Part shown: positions 11,041 through 23,968 of the stretch, piece after piece
Layout of the letters: each line of letters starts with the position of its first letter
Numbering within the stretch: position 1 is the stretch's first letter
Origin: Delphinus delphis
Taxonomy: Eukaryota; Chordata; Mammalia; Artiodactyla; Delphinidae
DNA length: 64,000 nucleotides
Reading direction: 5' to 3'
Assembly: GCF_949987515.2 (NCBI RefSeq)
Contig: NC_082689.1
Span: forward strand, 62,639,246 to 62,703,245
Program-made: the position numbers and the translations under genes
Notes under the pieces: generated by a model
Told to the model about the DNA's origin: nothing
The model's input: the letters and a program-made list of their open reading frames with translations, nothing else
Database searches by the model: none

Positions 11041-14000
11041 GCAGAATCCTAAGCAGTTGGTTGGAGGTCTGTGTGTAGCCACTTCTCCTATGACATCTTT
11101 CATGATTCCTCTAACCTATGTGCTTTTAGTCCTTTAATCTCCAAAGCACTCTGAATCTCTCTTACGGCATTCACATTCTGCTTTATATCAGTTACCTCTA
11201 ACCTAGCTTATAAATGTAAACTCTCCTATGAGATATGGATTCATTTCCCTGGGATAAGTCACATCAAACCAGGCTGGATAACCCTAGAACAGTTTGTTTC
11301 TTCTGTTTCACTGCCAATGTTGTTTATCACTGTCAATGCTTGTTAATCAGGAACATGGTTGAAATTCCTGGATTAACCATGCATAATCTGGTAAAAACAA
11401 CCATAGAGTATTTTGCTAAATTTACTAAATAAAAGTTATCTATCAGGGTTTTATTTTTGCATTTTCATTGATTTGTGGGCAGGATAGTTATTCTTCAAGG
11501 TGTTGTATCTGCCGATCATCAGGGAGCAGCAAATGATACCCCAAGAAGCCGTAAAAGATGGCTTGCTAAAAATTGGAATGATTTGTATACATCCATTGAA
11601 TCAAAGAGTGATGTATAATAAATGCCTCTCAACTCAAACAAAAGTATAATTAGAAAAGAATTTTTCTTTTAAAGATGGTGAAGAGCTTCTAAGAAATATA
11701 GTGCTTCAAAGTGAATACATTTTTGTCAACTTCTTTAGCAATAGTCATTATTCACTTGACTATCAAGAATATATATTTTTAAAGAAGGTAAGAATTATTT
11801 TAGTGCTAATAGATTAAATATTTTACGTCTCTGTTATGGACTAGAAAGAACATTTACCTTGAAACATTGCTATATAATTGTATATCAGGAAACAATGGCT
11901 AGTGTGAAAAATAATGATGTTTTTAAAAAAACTGAGTCAACTAATGTAAAAGAGTTGACAGAAAGCTCACTAAGATTTGTTTGCTTAGCTAATTCCCTGA
12001 AAACTGTGGTGTGTGAGTTGCATGTTTCTGTGCTTGTGTCTGTTCTTGGCCAGGTGAAGTGATAGAAGGGGGAAGAAAGCAGGGTGCTTGATCTCAGAGA
12101 CGCCTTACCTTTGCCCGATAACCCAAAATGGGGAAATGATGACAAAAAAATGCGCACTTAGGACATCATTGTGTGTATTCAAGCGATGGTGAAAAAAGGT
12201 ATGGTGGTTTTTAAGAATTGGCTGCCGTTTCTTTGACATGCCTCCCATCAAGGAGTATATATCCCCTCCCTTTGAATCTCAGCTGGCTTGTGACTCACTT
12301 AATAACCAGTAGATGGAGCAGAAGTGATGCTGTGTGACTTCTGCGGCTAGGTGAGAAAGGTGAGTCACCATGTAATGCCATGTTGAGAGAAAACACTTGT
12401 AACAGGATCTGTAAATGGAAGTTTAAGCTAAGATCCTAAGATGACAAATGCCAGATGGCAGAGTGGATTGTGAGGATTTGTCAAATTTCAAGGGAAGTTT
12501 CTAAATCTTTCTCATATCCAAGTTCTAAAGGATAGGGTTGGAAATGGGAAGAGAGGATTGGATAGAGGATGTCTTTGAAGAGAGCTCTGTTGTGAGCCCT
12601 CCCTGCCTCCTTTCTCTTCATCTTAAACATGGTGAGAAGAGTTCCTGAGATATCTTGATATGTGATTCATGCATTGGGGGGGGGGGGGGGGCAGAGGGTA
12701 GCCGTGAGGACTGATGTCTGACTTTTGACTGAAAAATGTAAAAGACAAGAATGTAGACTATCCAGCTGATCCAAGGGGAGCAAAGGATGTGTGTGTGTTT
12801 CCTCAATCAGATGTAGTCACTGGGAGAAAAGACAGGCCTGAGGCTCTTTTAAATCTTGTCCAAGCCTGGACAGAGTGATGGGAACCCAAAGGAGCAAATG
12901 GAGTGTGGAATGCTGACGTGGAGCAGCTAGCAGTGGGGGGGAGAATGCATCCACCAGGACTAAAAGCAAAATTGAATGTTCCCACTGAGGACTTCTAGAA
13001 GGACTCATAAAAGGAACCATCAATTAAAGAGCCAGCTTTAAACGTCTATCAGATAAGAGGGCAAGGACCATTTAATGACAGTCTTGATTAAGTAATAACT
13101 TTCCTGTTCTCCCTCCCTGCTCCCCTTTCCCTTCTCTCCTCCTGCTTTGGCCCTTGAGGAGTCAGATAACACATAGCAAAATAGGACATAGGAGAGAAGG
13201 GGTAGAAGCCCAGGGTGGAGAAGTGGGATCATATTCCAGTCTTTGGTTGGCTTACGTACAAAGACCTCAGTTGGAAGAGGGGAGAAGTTTAACTGTTAAA
13301 TCAAATTCAATGTTTTGGTAATTACTTGAGATTGTGCACTTTCACATTCATTCTGAGACTTTGTTTGCAACTTGATGTGGCCATTTGGGCTTTTTATCAT
13401 CTAAGAATGACCAGAAAAGTCTAGGACGGCCTGAATTTCATTCAGGGTGAAAGAAGGAGGGAACCAAGGAGCAGACCCTTTACTTGCAATTTGAACTTCC
13501 CTCCTTGTCCCAACCGAGGAAGATCTTTTATTCTTCCGGAGGTAAAAAGATGCCCTTTCTTTCAATATGGCGCCATTACCATGGCTATTACAAAGTTCTA
13601 GGCTTAGTCTTTTAGGTTTTCGCTGAAATCTTGCAAGTCAAATCCTGTTGCATTTCAAAACAAAATTATCACTGTACCTTCTCAAGCACTTGCAACTCAC
13701 TCCCTTTGCTTTTGTTTTCAAATTGTTGTGTCTTCTGTGAGCTGATGGAGCAACTTGACTGGCTTCTTTGTCCTAGGCTAGGTAGGTAGGTACCCTCAGG
13801 GAAACCAGGAATAACTAGGGGTTATGAGACCCAAACTACATTAGTTTAATATTTTAAACATATTATCCTGCCTCACACCAGTATTAGGCAGGCTGAGGGC
13901 ATGTATTTCCACTGGTCTCCGTTTGGCTTATACAGTAATGTACTAAGGTAGGGGGTGCCATTTGTGAGGTTGTCTCTGAGTTATAGGAGCAGGTGTAGAA

Positions 14001-15016
14001 ATAATCAGTTGACTCCATTTCAGCAACTGTGGTGCCTACAGAGGAATTATTGCTTCCTTCAATTTGTGGACTTGTAAGACCTCAGCTGGTGGAACCAAAA
14101 AACTAAACTAAAATAAAACTAAGTAAAATCAAAGTCAAGTGGCATTAGAGGAAATGCTAGAGAAAGACCTTTATTATTTATCAATATGATATGGCAATTT
14201 AAAATCTCACCTGACCTTGGAACATTGTATGTTAGAGTTATCATTATCTGAGTTATGGTGCCAGGAACTCTTTTTCTATTCATTTCCACAGATCTTACTC
14301 TCGTGGTTAAAAAAATGAGTGAAGTTTAGGTACAGATGGAACAATATCTCAAATAAACTGTTTTAGACTGGCTGTAATTCCTCAAGGAACATGGAATAAA
14401 ATGGTTCAGTCAGCATTCTGGAACCAACTATATTCTCCACATAGTATAGTATTTACTATTATTGTTGAACGTGGAGTAACATTTTAATGATAAGAAACTG
14501 GGAAAATCTTATGGGCCACTCTCCTTGAAAGATTTTTGATAATTCGTACCATTCTTCCAGACTATTTGTTTACAGTTACCTATTGGTTGATTCCTTAATC
14601 TCAGTTTGGTATAAATATAGATGTTGTAGGGACAATTTGTGTTTCACTGGAAAACTATGCACTGTTTAGGGGATATCCTTCCATGTTATATGGTTCTGAT
14701 TTTTTATAAGCTTTTCACAGTTCTGTAAATTGTTGATAACTGATTGCACTGTAAAACAGTTCTTGTCTATAGACATACATTCTATCCTGTCTAGTAGAGG
14801 TGCAGTTGACTACTCTCCACCACTGTGGAAGAAGCTAGTTTTGCCTCCATTTGCATGTTCATTTCACCATTTCTTTACTCCATGGAAAGTTGTGCTTTTT
14901 TTGACTTTCCCTTTGAATTGGTTGTAACACCTCCTCAGTTTCCTCACTGAGTTAAATAAAATCTTTAACACACATTCATTTTCATATCTGTATGAGAGTC
15001 ATGAGTTTACCTTAAA
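11041..15016. other. Large stretch without young repeats
   Basis: About 4 kb contains no gene, SINE or L1 that I can recognise. Positions 12230-12400 (CCTCCCATCAAGGAG... through GATGCTGTGTGACTTCTGC) resemble a known ancient interspersed repeat that I cannot name safely. A G16 run is at 12676-12691. Open frames are short and match nothing. Confidence 0.5.
12676..12691. repeat. G16 homopolymer
   Basis: Sixteen consecutive G on the + strand lie in otherwise ordinary DNA. It is likely length-variable. Confidence 0.9.
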
Positions 15017-15029
15017 AAATTATCTTTTA

Positions 15030-15378
15030 GGGACTTCTCTGGTGGCACAGTGGTTAAGAATCCGCCTGCCAATGCAGGGGACATGGGTTCAATCCCTGGT
15101 CCGGGAAGATCCCACATGCGGCAGAGCAACTAAGCCCGTGCGCCACAACTCCTGAGCCTGTGCTCTAGAGCCCATGAGCCACAACTACTGAGGCCATGTG
15201 CCACGACTACTGAAGCTCGCTCACCTAGAGCCCGTGCTCTGCAACAAGAAAAGTCACCACAGTGAGAAGCCCGCGCACCGCAATGAAGAGTAACCCCTGC
15301 TCTCCACAACTAGAGAAAGCCTGTGCGCAGCAACGAAGACCCAACGCAGCCAAAAATAAATAAATAAAATAAATAAAC
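15030..15378 (+). mobile_element. Long CHR SINE with TSD
   Basis: This is a plus-strand copy from GGGACTTCTCTGGTGGCAC to the tail CAAAAATAAATAAATAAAAT. The duplication TATCTTTTA is at 15021-15029 and 15379-15387. Confidence 0.92.
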
Positions 15379-15387
15379 TATCTTTTA

Positions 15388-17324
15388 ACAGTGTATTGTC
15401 AAAATCTTAGTGTCTGGCAATCCATATGTTGCTCACCAATGACATGAAGTGGTGATTATTGTAGCAGAGATTTGAAATGGAACTATGAGTTTTAAATCAA
15501 AGTTTCTTGCTCATTTATCCTGGAAAATCAGTGGCTTTGGTGCTTATGCCGCATAGCCTGTTATTTATGGGCAACAGATAAAAGGGCAAGGAATGTACAT
15601 GTCTGGGGCAAGAGAATTCCAATGACTGCAAAACTATTATGGAATCCCTTAGCAACTCCCCCTGCTCACCTTCCCATTACTGAACCAGGACAACAGGAGA
15701 ACAAAGAGACCAAAATATCAACATCAAATTACAGTAGGCAAGGCCACCCATACCTCCCTGTGCTCCGGGGCATCCAGAAGGAGTTCCTTTCTGATAATAT
15801 CAGCAGAGATCTTCCCTAGAAGCTTAGAAAAATGTAAAGGCCAGTTTCTATATTTAACTAAGAGACTTCTGATGTTTTTTGATGGCAAATTAAAAAGAAT
15901 CAGAGTGGTTCCTTGGCATGAAAATCTTCTCCAGACACACAATATTATTAGAGCAACAAGTCATGAAAAAGGCCTGGTATAGGTTGACATCCATGACCTT
16001 GTCAACATTGATGGGAGCTTGTGTGGAAACCAACTTTTGTCCTCTTTGAAGTCTGAAGGTTTGAGTAGACTCTAGCTGCTTTGCTAGGGCCCTGACACTG
16101 ATTCGTTCTGATCTCTACCTTTTAAGATTCTCTTAGCAATTTGGCTTCTGTACAAGTGCTGCCAGGGGCATGTGCTACCATTCCTCACAAATATGGTAGC
16201 GTACTTGGCTTTACAGTTTCTGACACAGATGAAAACAATGCCAGCTGAAGTGAAGCATAGGCACTTGTTGGAGTATAAACACATTCTAAGGGAGTATGTT
16301 TTCCCCATCTACTGGCCTCATCTACCAACTCCACTTTTGATACTACTTGGTCCCTCCTCAGGCAAGAAGGGAGAAAGTATTGTGTGTGATCACCTTAAAG
16401 TCTAATTAGAGCAGAGATGTCATATAAGCCTGGCACATTTCTCTGGACACTTTCTTGGTGATGGGAGCAGAGTTACCCCCATCTAACCTTGATACTAGTT
16501 ATTTAAATAATTGTTGCACCGTTGCCTCATATGAAACACATTCACATTTTATTTTTTAACCTAGAAGTTGAAGCCACTTTGTAAGAGCCCTGTGCTGATC
16601 TTCTGCTATTGGTCCGAATTTTGCTAAATTGATTCCTACATTTACGTAATTGGGATCATAGCTAAAGCTCCAACTTTGGAGGTAGCTTTGTTCACTAGAA
16701 CATGAGAAGTGCAAGATATTTATTTTAAATCGGGACTCTAAGTCTACAGTAACGTGACCTGTAGCAAATGTAGGGCATCATTCCCATTCTATAAGATCTG
16801 CAAGACTCACTCTTAGAATATCATGGTTGATGTATGCTTTCTAAATATCTGTTTCAAATGTTCATAAAATGTGATAGTGGTGCTTTTTCCATTTCTCCAA
16901 ACTTGGAGAATTAAGGTGAGTTCATTAAAATTTTATGTGGATTATTGCCCTCTACTGAGGCTTTATGTCCATGTCCCTGAGTTTTAAAAAGAGAGAGGGG
17001 CGCCATCCCACCCTGATCCCTGTGAATCTATAGAGATTAAAAATATGCAACACGATGCCCTGGGCCTAAAGGTTGTAGCAATATGAGCTTGTCAGGCAAT
17101 TAATTAGTGAACGGAGGTATATACATGTGTAGGAGAATGCTTCCTTGGGCTCCCATATGTTCTTCATTTAGAGGTACGTCTAGAAGCAGGAGATTGTGGT
17201 GTATGCTAGTCCAGTGGTTTCTGGCAGAACTCCTGCAAGGGTATAAGAAACAGAATCCAGAATCTAGGGGTAGATTAGGCAGGAACTAGGCAGGGAATCA
17301 GGAGGTGAAATATTTTAGAAAGAG
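15388..17324. other. Unassigned sequence
   Basis: About 1.9 kb has no repeat, gene or RNA that I recognise. Short open frames at 15622-15819 and 16172-16405 match no family. Confidence 0.5.
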
Positions 17325-17520
17325 CTTGTCATTTGGAGCCAGACTGAAATGGTTATCTGGGTATTTCCCCTTCCTAGCTGTGTGAATTTTGTAAGTTACT
17401 TAACCTCTCTGAGTCTCAGTTTCCATAACTGTATGGTAGAATGGTAATCACCACTTCATAGGTTGTTGTAAGGATTAGAAATACTGTATGTAAACTACCC
17501 AGCACAGTGTAGGCCCATAT
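17325..17520 (+). mobile_element. MIR SINE remnant
   Basis: This is plus-strand MIR core and tail: CTAGCTGTGTGAATTTTGTA, ACTTAACCTCTCTGAGTCTC, then TTGTAAGGATTAGAAATA. Confidence 0.8.
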
Positions 17521-17919
17521 TATGGCATCTACTCTAAATTGGTTAAGATACAAGTCCTAGTGAAGGATGAGAGCTCCAACCAGCTGAGCCAAGGCAGATG
17601 CTCATTTTGAAGGACTCCCATGACTTGGGTCAGAGAGAGGTCAGGTAGGTCCTGCCTGCTTGAAATTCCAAGGCTCATCCCTAGCAGAGTACACCTTGTC
17701 TACAGGCTGAGAGGCCTGGGGCTGCTGATAAGGATTGGCTCAGAATAGGCCTAGGACTGAGGCTAGCCCCTATAGGGGTCAGAGGACAAAAAGGGCAATC
17801 AGAGAAGGCAGAAAATGTCAGTGCTTTTTGTTAGTAAGACTTACCTGTGTCCTCATGGAGTGGTCTTTGGTCTCTTGTCTAAAGAGACCAGATCTTTTGG
17901 GAGGATACTGAATTCTCAA

Positions 17920-17948
17920 ATGTGTGTGTGTGTGTGTGTGTGTGTGTT
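17920..17948. repeat. (TG)n microsatellite
   Basis: This is a perfect GT/TG run of about 14 units after CTCAAA. Confidence 0.9.
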
Positions 17949-17984
17949 GCAATTTTACTGTTGCAGGAGGAAAGGATGTTAGCA

Positions 17985-18180
17985 ATAATGATAGTTATTC
18001 ATAGAATCTTTTCAGTAACCTATATTATTAATGCTATCCTCACCACAAGTGTGAATATTATCATTTTTGCCTAATACATGAGGAAAATAAGGTAGAGAGT
18101 GATCAGGTGACTGGGTCATGTCACAATTGGGACTAGAATCTATGTAGCATTTCTCCTGAGCCAGAGCTTTCCCCATTGTA
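17985..18180 (-). mobile_element. MIR remnant
   Basis: This is a diverged minus-strand MIR with order ATCCTCACCAC..., ACATGAGGAAAATAAGGTAG, GACTAGAATCTATG. Confidence 0.5.
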
Positions 18181-18559
18181 TAGATTTAAAAATAAAATGT
18201 ATTGAAGGGATTTTTTTGGTGCTGATAATAGGGCATATCTTCTTCTGTGACTTAGGGGATTTTTTTAAAGCCATATAACAACATATGGGCAACTTTTAAT
18301 TGTAGCTCTATGTAGATTACACTTGGAGTAAAATTTATGGGAAATTTTACGGCAGAATTTACATTCCCAGTCCCAGGGAAACCTTGCCTGACAGTACACT
18401 TTTTGAGGCAGCCAACAGCTCAATAAACAGGATGGTTCTGGATTTGTCTGTAGCCAGCTGTGTAGCTTTAGGCACGTTTCCTAGACTTAAAAATCCGGGA
18501 GACTGTCATTCTAGCCTTACTGTCTTAAGTGACCTATGAAAGCTTCCTTCTGCTCTAAG

Positions 18560-18745
18560 TAATAATGATACTGCGTACGAAACACTGTACTTTACAGACA
18601 GTATCATATGTAGGTATAACCACCCTCCTTTGATAGAAGAGAACCCTGAGGCTCAAAGAGATGAACAGACTTGCCAAAGTCATAAATGGAAGAGCAGTTT
18701 TCAGTGCAGGATGGGGACCTCAAAGCCCTCGCTTGTTCTACTGTG
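18560..18745 (-). mobile_element. MIR remnant
   Basis: This is minus-strand MIR: GATAGAAGAGAACCCTGAGG, CAAAGAGATGAACAGACTTG, CCAAAGTCATAAATGG. Confidence 0.6.
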
Positions 18746-19120
18746 CCAGATCACCAATCAGTTTATCTCTCTCCCCTTTACTGGTAAAAAGTCAAAAAAC
18801 TGTTAGGGTAACAGCCTCCAGTATGGAGGTACCCCCTCAGGCATGAGCAAGATACTCTATTGGGAAACAGAGAAGAATGTCTGCACTTTGATTTATATTT
18901 ATCTCATACTTTAAATATTTCTATTTTGGGAGTGTATTTTAAAATGTGTATAATCAGTGTAATAGTACGTGTATGTGATGTGTAAATACATTAATTTACA
19001 CACATCATACATGGAGGTTTGTGGGGTATGCAGTAAACTTATTTTTTCCTGAAAGTAAAAAAATTTAGTGAGCCCTGATTGTCAATCTAATTTTAATATT
19101 TGATTAAAAAATATTGTGAA

Positions 19121-19335
19121 GGGCTTCCCTGGTGGCGCACTGGTTGAGAGTCCGCCTGCCGATGCAAGGGACTGGGTTCGTGCCCCGGTCCGGGAAGATC
19201 CCACATGCTGCAGAGCGGCTGGGCCCGTGAGCCATGGCCGCTGAGCCTGCGCGTCCGGAGCCTGTGCTCCGCAATGGGAGAGGCCACAGCAGTGACAGGC
19301 CCGCCTACCGCAAAAAAAAAAAAAAAAAAAAAAAA
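19121..19335 (+). mobile_element. Short CHR SINE
   Basis: This is a plus-strand copy with a long poly(A) tail (about 23 A). There is one deletion in the B box region (GGGACTGGGTTCG). Flanking duplications are weak. Confidence 0.92.
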
Positions 19336-19528
19336 GTGAAAATAAATAGGCCATAAAAAAATGTTGTGTAATAGAAACTCAGTTGTAGATAATTCTATTT
19401 GGATTATTTACACTTTTAGATTATCTGGGGCCATTATTCTACATCAAAACAGATGCCAGAAGGTTGATTGGAGAAGAGATGTCTGCTTCATGTGGGTATT
19501 ATTTGACTTTTGTAACCTTGCTTTTTCT

Positions 19529-19887
19529 TTTCCTTTTTTTTTTCTTCTTAATTTTTTTGTTTTTTTCCCCGGTACGCGGGCCTCTCACTGTTGTGGCCTC
19601 TCCCGTTGCGGAGCACAGGCTCCGGACGCGCAGGCTTAGCGGCCATGGCTCTCGGGCCCAGCTGCTCCGCGGCATGTGGATCCTCCTGGACCGGGGCACG
19701 AACCTGTGTCCCCTGCATCAGCAGGCGGACTTTTAACCACTGCGCCACCAGGGAAGCCCTCTTTTTAACTTTTTATTTTATATTGTAGTTGATTAACAAT
19801 GTTGTATTAGTTTCAGGTGTACAGCAAAGTGATTCAGTTATACCTATACATGTATCTATTCTTTTTCAAATTCTTTTCCCATCTAGG
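19529..19887 (-). mobile_element. L1 3' end with nested SINE
   Basis: This is a minus-strand, heavily truncated L1 3' UTR with TTTTATATTGTAGTTGATTA and GTACAGCAAAGTGATTCAG. A perfect 18-base duplication, TGTAACCTTGCTTTTTCT, is at 19511-19528 and 19888-19905. The short CHR SINE at 19558-19759 lies within it, at or next to its poly(A) end. Confidence 0.92.
19558..19759 (-). mobile_element. Short CHR SINE nested in L1
   Basis: This is a minus-strand copy with full body and head (ends ...CCAGGGAAGCCC). It is nested in the L1 of 19529-19887. Confidence 0.9.
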
Positions 19888-19914
19888 TGTAACCTTGCTT
19901 TTTCTGATATTCTG

Positions 19915-20130
19915 GTAGTAATAATAGCTACTGCTTATATATTTATATGTCAGGTACCTTGATAAGCACTTTAAGTTGTATCTCATTTAATCCTCACAAT
20001 GGCCCTGTAAGTCAGGATTAATAGCTCCACTTTATAGACAATGCCATTGAAATTTAGTAAAGTGCCGAGATTTGCCCAGGATTACCCAGTTAGAATTTGG
20101 ACTTTGATCTTTCTGACTCCCTAATTCACT
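19915..20130 (-). mobile_element. MIR remnant
   Basis: This is minus-strand MIR: GATAAGCACTTTAAGTTG, ATTTAATCCTCACAATGGCC, CCACTTTATAGACAATGCC, TTGCCCAGGATTACCCAG. Confidence 0.8.
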
Positions 20131-21082
20131 TCTTTCTTGTTTGGTAATCTGTGTTAAACATGTTAGATGTATTTGCTAAAATAGTAATTTCATACAAATC
20201 AAGGGTTTTTTTTCTCCTTTAGAGCCATTAAAGTGGATCCCACAATACACATCTCATCTAAACCTTATCACAAAATTTTCAAAGTGTTCATATAAGAGAT
20301 CATTCTAAAAATTATATATTTTATGTCTTTTTCTCCTCTTTAGAGGTAAAATTAAACTCTGAAAGGGTTCCCTAATTAGCATATTTTATGAACAGTTATA
20401 TTACTCTCAAGACTTTAAAATTACTAAATGTTAGATTATTAGAAGTAACTTAAAATGGGTAATTTTGCTATTTGATATAGGAAAAGTTAAGCCTATAAAT
20501 TATTTTATTGTTTAATTAGGTTTGCTACATAATTCCGATTTGTCCCATTAGTTTCTATCAGAAATTGAATACATTGTTTCATCAACAGAAGGCAAATTGT
20601 TTATTAATGTTAGGTAAAAAAAGCAAACAAAGAGGATACAAAAAAAAAATCTATTAATTATGTGTGAAGCAGTATTTACTAATTTAATTTGTCTTTATAA
20701 GATACATTTCACTTTCAGTGAACAGTTCATGGATTTAAATAATATTTTCAATTGAAATTTTGGAAAATGGCTAATCACATAAAAAAGAATTTCAGGGACA
20801 AAAAGGATTAAATTTGGCCACTGGGTGTCAATCTTGATCCATATTCACAAGTAGTTAGGGCAAGAGAAATCAATCTTAAGTGACTTCAGCTTTTCTTTGT
20901 AATTCTCTCTCCAGAGAGTTAAGGGAGTGGTTTTATTTAATAACTAACACGGTAGCACATTTTCTCTTTTAAAGTCTTTGTGATTTCTCTTTCACCACCA
21001 TGAAGAATCTTCAGAAAATCTGAGGAGAAAAAAAAGACTAAAAAGAGTAGCAAAAGAAGATCTTTAACAAAATGGACTGACA
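20131..21082. other. Unassigned AT-rich sequence
   Basis: There is no gene or repeat family that I recognise. Confidence 0.5.
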
Positions 21083-21093
21083 TTTGCACTTTT

Positions 21094-21294
21094 TTTTTAC
21101 ATCTTTATTATAGTATAATTGCTTTACAATGGTGTGCTAGTTTCTGCTTTATAACAAAGTGAATCAGTTATACATATACATATGTTCCCATATCTCTTGC
21201 CTCTTGCATCTCCTCCTTCCCACCCTCCCTATCCCACCCCTCTAGGTGGTCACAAAGCACCGAGCTGATCTATCTCCCTGTGCTGTACGGCTGC
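21094..21294 (-). mobile_element. L1 3' end, truncated, with TSD
   Basis: These are the last 200 bases of an artiodactyl L1 in minus orientation. They include TAGTATAATTGCTTTACAAT and GTTTCTGCTTTATAACAAAG. The duplication TTTGCACTTTT is at 21083-21093 and 21295-21305. Confidence 0.92.
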
Positions 21295-21305
21295 TTTGCA
21301 CTTTT

Positions 21306-21813
21306 AAAATCTTCTTGGGCTAAGCTGTGTTGACTGGCTATGTAAGACATCACTGGGTCACTTTATTTCTGCACAGTACTCTCACTATGTAAAATTTCAA
21401 AGTCCCATATGTCAAATATTGGTCTGGAAAGTATAGCTCTCTTAGTGAAACAGTGCATTTTTTTGTTCCTGATTACTTTTTCAAACTTGGAAAAAAGTAA
21501 AACAGTAAGAGGTGTATAGAGTGGGGGAGACATATCAGCCCCACGATCCCCTTATATTTACCTCTTTCTAATGTATCCTAGAATCTAGATATACCCTATG
21601 CATACATAAACATTTATGTGTACACGTCTCCTCTTTTTGGGTATACAAGTGGTACAATATACATTCCATTCTGAAACTTTTAAAACAATTTATTAGTGTA
21701 TCTTGGAACTTGCTTCATGTTAGTCAATATAGATCTGCCTCATTCTGAATTGAGACCATCCTTTTTTTAAAGGTAATAACTAGTGCTCCGATGTTCTCTT
21801 CACTTAGGATTTT
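21306..21813. other. Unassigned sequence
   Basis: Nothing was recognised in about 500 bases. Confidence 0.5.
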
Positions 21814-21826
21814 AAAAGTGGCACCA

Positions 21827-22017
21827 TGGGCTTCCCTGGTGGCGCAGTGGTTGAGAGTCCGCCTGCCGATGCAGGGGACGTGGGTTTGTGCCCCGGTCCG
21901 GGAGGATGCCACATGCCGCGGAGCGGCTGGGCCCGTGAGCCATGGCCGCTGAGCCTGCGCGTCCGAAGCCTGTGCTCCGCAACGGGAGAGGCCACAACAG
22001 TGAGAGGCCCGCGTACC

Positions 22018-22046
<29 letters not shown>
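21827..22046 (+). mobile_element. Short CHR SINE with TSD
   Basis: This is a plus-strand copy, very close to the youngest consensus. The A-run is about 30 long, and the duplication AAAAGTGGCACCA is at 21814-21826 and 22047-22059. Confidence 0.95.
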
Positions 22047-22052
<6 letters not shown>

Positions 22053-22059
22053 GGCACCA

Positions 22060-22903
22060 AAGGCAAGAATTCGGTAGCACGTGCCAATCCAGATTAGAGG
22101 AAATGGAACGAAGAGAAGTTCGAGGCCCTTATCTCTAATGGTCTGCAAGTCTTTGATGCCCCTTCCCCTCCTCCTTCCAAACCCCTCCAACAATCCCAAA
22201 CATACCTCTGACTTCTGTTATCTTACACTCCCTGATGAGCCTTTTTAGAAACTGGTGGTCTACTTATGCCAAGCCACAGCCATATGATTGTCCCCAAGAC
22301 ACACCATAGCATTGTAAGGGCCCAGAAGAAAACATATCATAAGATTAGATAAAGTTGGATATTTGCAAATAACATTAAAAAAAAAAACATCTCTCATTTC
22401 CATGAAAACCATGCAGCTTGATTTCATTCATTTTTGAACTACTGAACTGGATTGAGCATATTTTCATTTTCTCAAATGTAGTAGTTTGACTTAAGTCTGT
22501 TATCCTATTAACAGGGCTGCTTCAGATGAGGGTCTATCATTATGGTGGATGCTGTGGCCCCAAATTTACCCTTCCATTATGTTGGACTAACATTGAAACC
22601 ATATTGGACAAAGTGCCAGTCATCTTTCTAAAACCAGTGCAATCAGGATGTGCTGAGATATAGCCTCAACAGGTAGCTGATGATTCCTGACTTTCTGGAG
22701 CTGCTGCACTCAGCTCTTGGGTTTCAATATCCCCTCCCATCCCAAGCACCACGGGAGGCTGTACTTAGGTTTTGAATTCATCTGGTTTTGAGCACTTTCA
22801 GTCTTGCTCCGCATCCCTTGGGATCATTAGCGATACCCTGGGGGTTAAGTGCCGGGCATACTTTTTACCAAACTGTGTTCTCTTAGCACAGGCCCCTTGG
22901 TTA
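22060..22903. other. Unassigned sequence
   Basis: There are 840 bases without recognisable gene or repeat. Confidence 0.5.
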
Positions 22904-22913
22904 GTAAATGGAC

Positions 22914-23122
22914 TTTTTTTTTTTTTTTTTGCGGTACGCGGGCCTCTCACTGTTGTGGCCTCTCCCGTTGCGGGGCACAGGCTCCGGGCGCGGTGGCTCA
23001 GTGGCCATGGCTCACGGGCCTAGCCGCTCCGCGGCATGTGGGATCTTCCCGGACCGGGGCACGAACCCGTATACCCTGCATCGGCAGGCGGACTCTCAAC
23101 CACTGCGCCACCAGGGAAGCCC
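22914..23122 (-). mobile_element. Short CHR SINE with TSD
   Basis: This is a minus-strand copy with duplication GTAAATGGAC at 22904-22913 and 23123-23132. Confidence 0.94.
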
Positions 23123-23132
23123 GTAAATGGAC

Positions 23133-23689
23133 CTTTGAAAAGACTCAGGGCTTCATAATTTTACAAATGGTATAAAACAGGCCCATTTGGAGCGACTCTG
23201 TTGCATCACCTTCTAAGATTTAGGAGATATGGTTGGTGCTTGTGTCCAGAGGGCAATGTTGGATGTTTTATGCCCTGTTTGGATTTTCAGTGGCTGCCCT
23301 TGATTTGCAGCTGAAGTCTCTAGCGGCCTTAGGACCTTCCATTACACCTTGACTGGGAATGACTTTAAGTCAAGGCTGCCCAGCAGGTTGATTTGCAGGT
23401 CTTCCGGAGCAGTGTTTCAATGCATCCTTAAACTTTACTGCTGTTTAACTCATCAGGCCTTGAAAGCATTAATGCATCTTCTGAAAGGGTGCTGCATAAA
23501 GGTGGAGGGCCAGAGATGCCAGCAGCACAAAGAAGAGTGGCTCTCAGGCCTCCACCACCAATGATCCGGAGGAATGAATTCCCTTCCTGGATTGCTCAGG
23601 GGAACTTTGGCGTCTAGTTTCTACTTTTGCCTTTGGCTGGTAACTGCTGCCAAAAGCAGGGTCAGACTAGCCTTTCGGAAAGACAAGTA
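23133..23689. other. Unassigned sequence
   Basis: No gene or repeat was recognised. The 71-codon frame at 23349-23564 matches nothing known to me. Confidence 0.5.
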
Positions 23690-23850
23690 TGGGAATTAGT
23701 GTCATTTCTTACGTGCCCTTGGCCTAGGTAGTAACAGTTTTTCATCTATGAAATAAAAAAAATAATAATGGCACTGCCTGTGGAAATCAGTGAGATGGTG
23801 TTTGTAAAGAGCTTGGTACAACACTCAATAAATAGTTGTCACTAACATTA
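23690..23850 (+). mobile_element. MIR 3' part
   Basis: This is plus-strand MIR-like sequence: TTTTTCATCTATGAAATAAA, GTAAAGAGCTTGGTACAACA, CTCAATAAATAGTTG. Confidence 0.5.
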
Positions 23851-23968
23851 AGAGAGAAGGTTGCTTTAGTAGTTACCAGAATAGGGTAATTTTTGTTGTT
23901 CCTTGACTAAAAGAGGACCTGCCCTCCTGACTCTGATTCATGAAGGTATGTAACTAGAAATTTACTTT

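Noticed and set aside
12230..12400. Named ancient repeat (MER or MLT type)
   Set aside because: The pattern feels familiar (CCTCCCATCAAGGAG, then AGTGATGCTGTGTGACTTC), but I could not place the family with enough certainty to list it as a repeat.
21827..22046. tRNA gene, from A and B box motifs
   Set aside because: The motifs belong to the tRNA-derived head of CHR SINEs. No cloverleaf with proper arms continues, and the same head recurs at every SINE copy.
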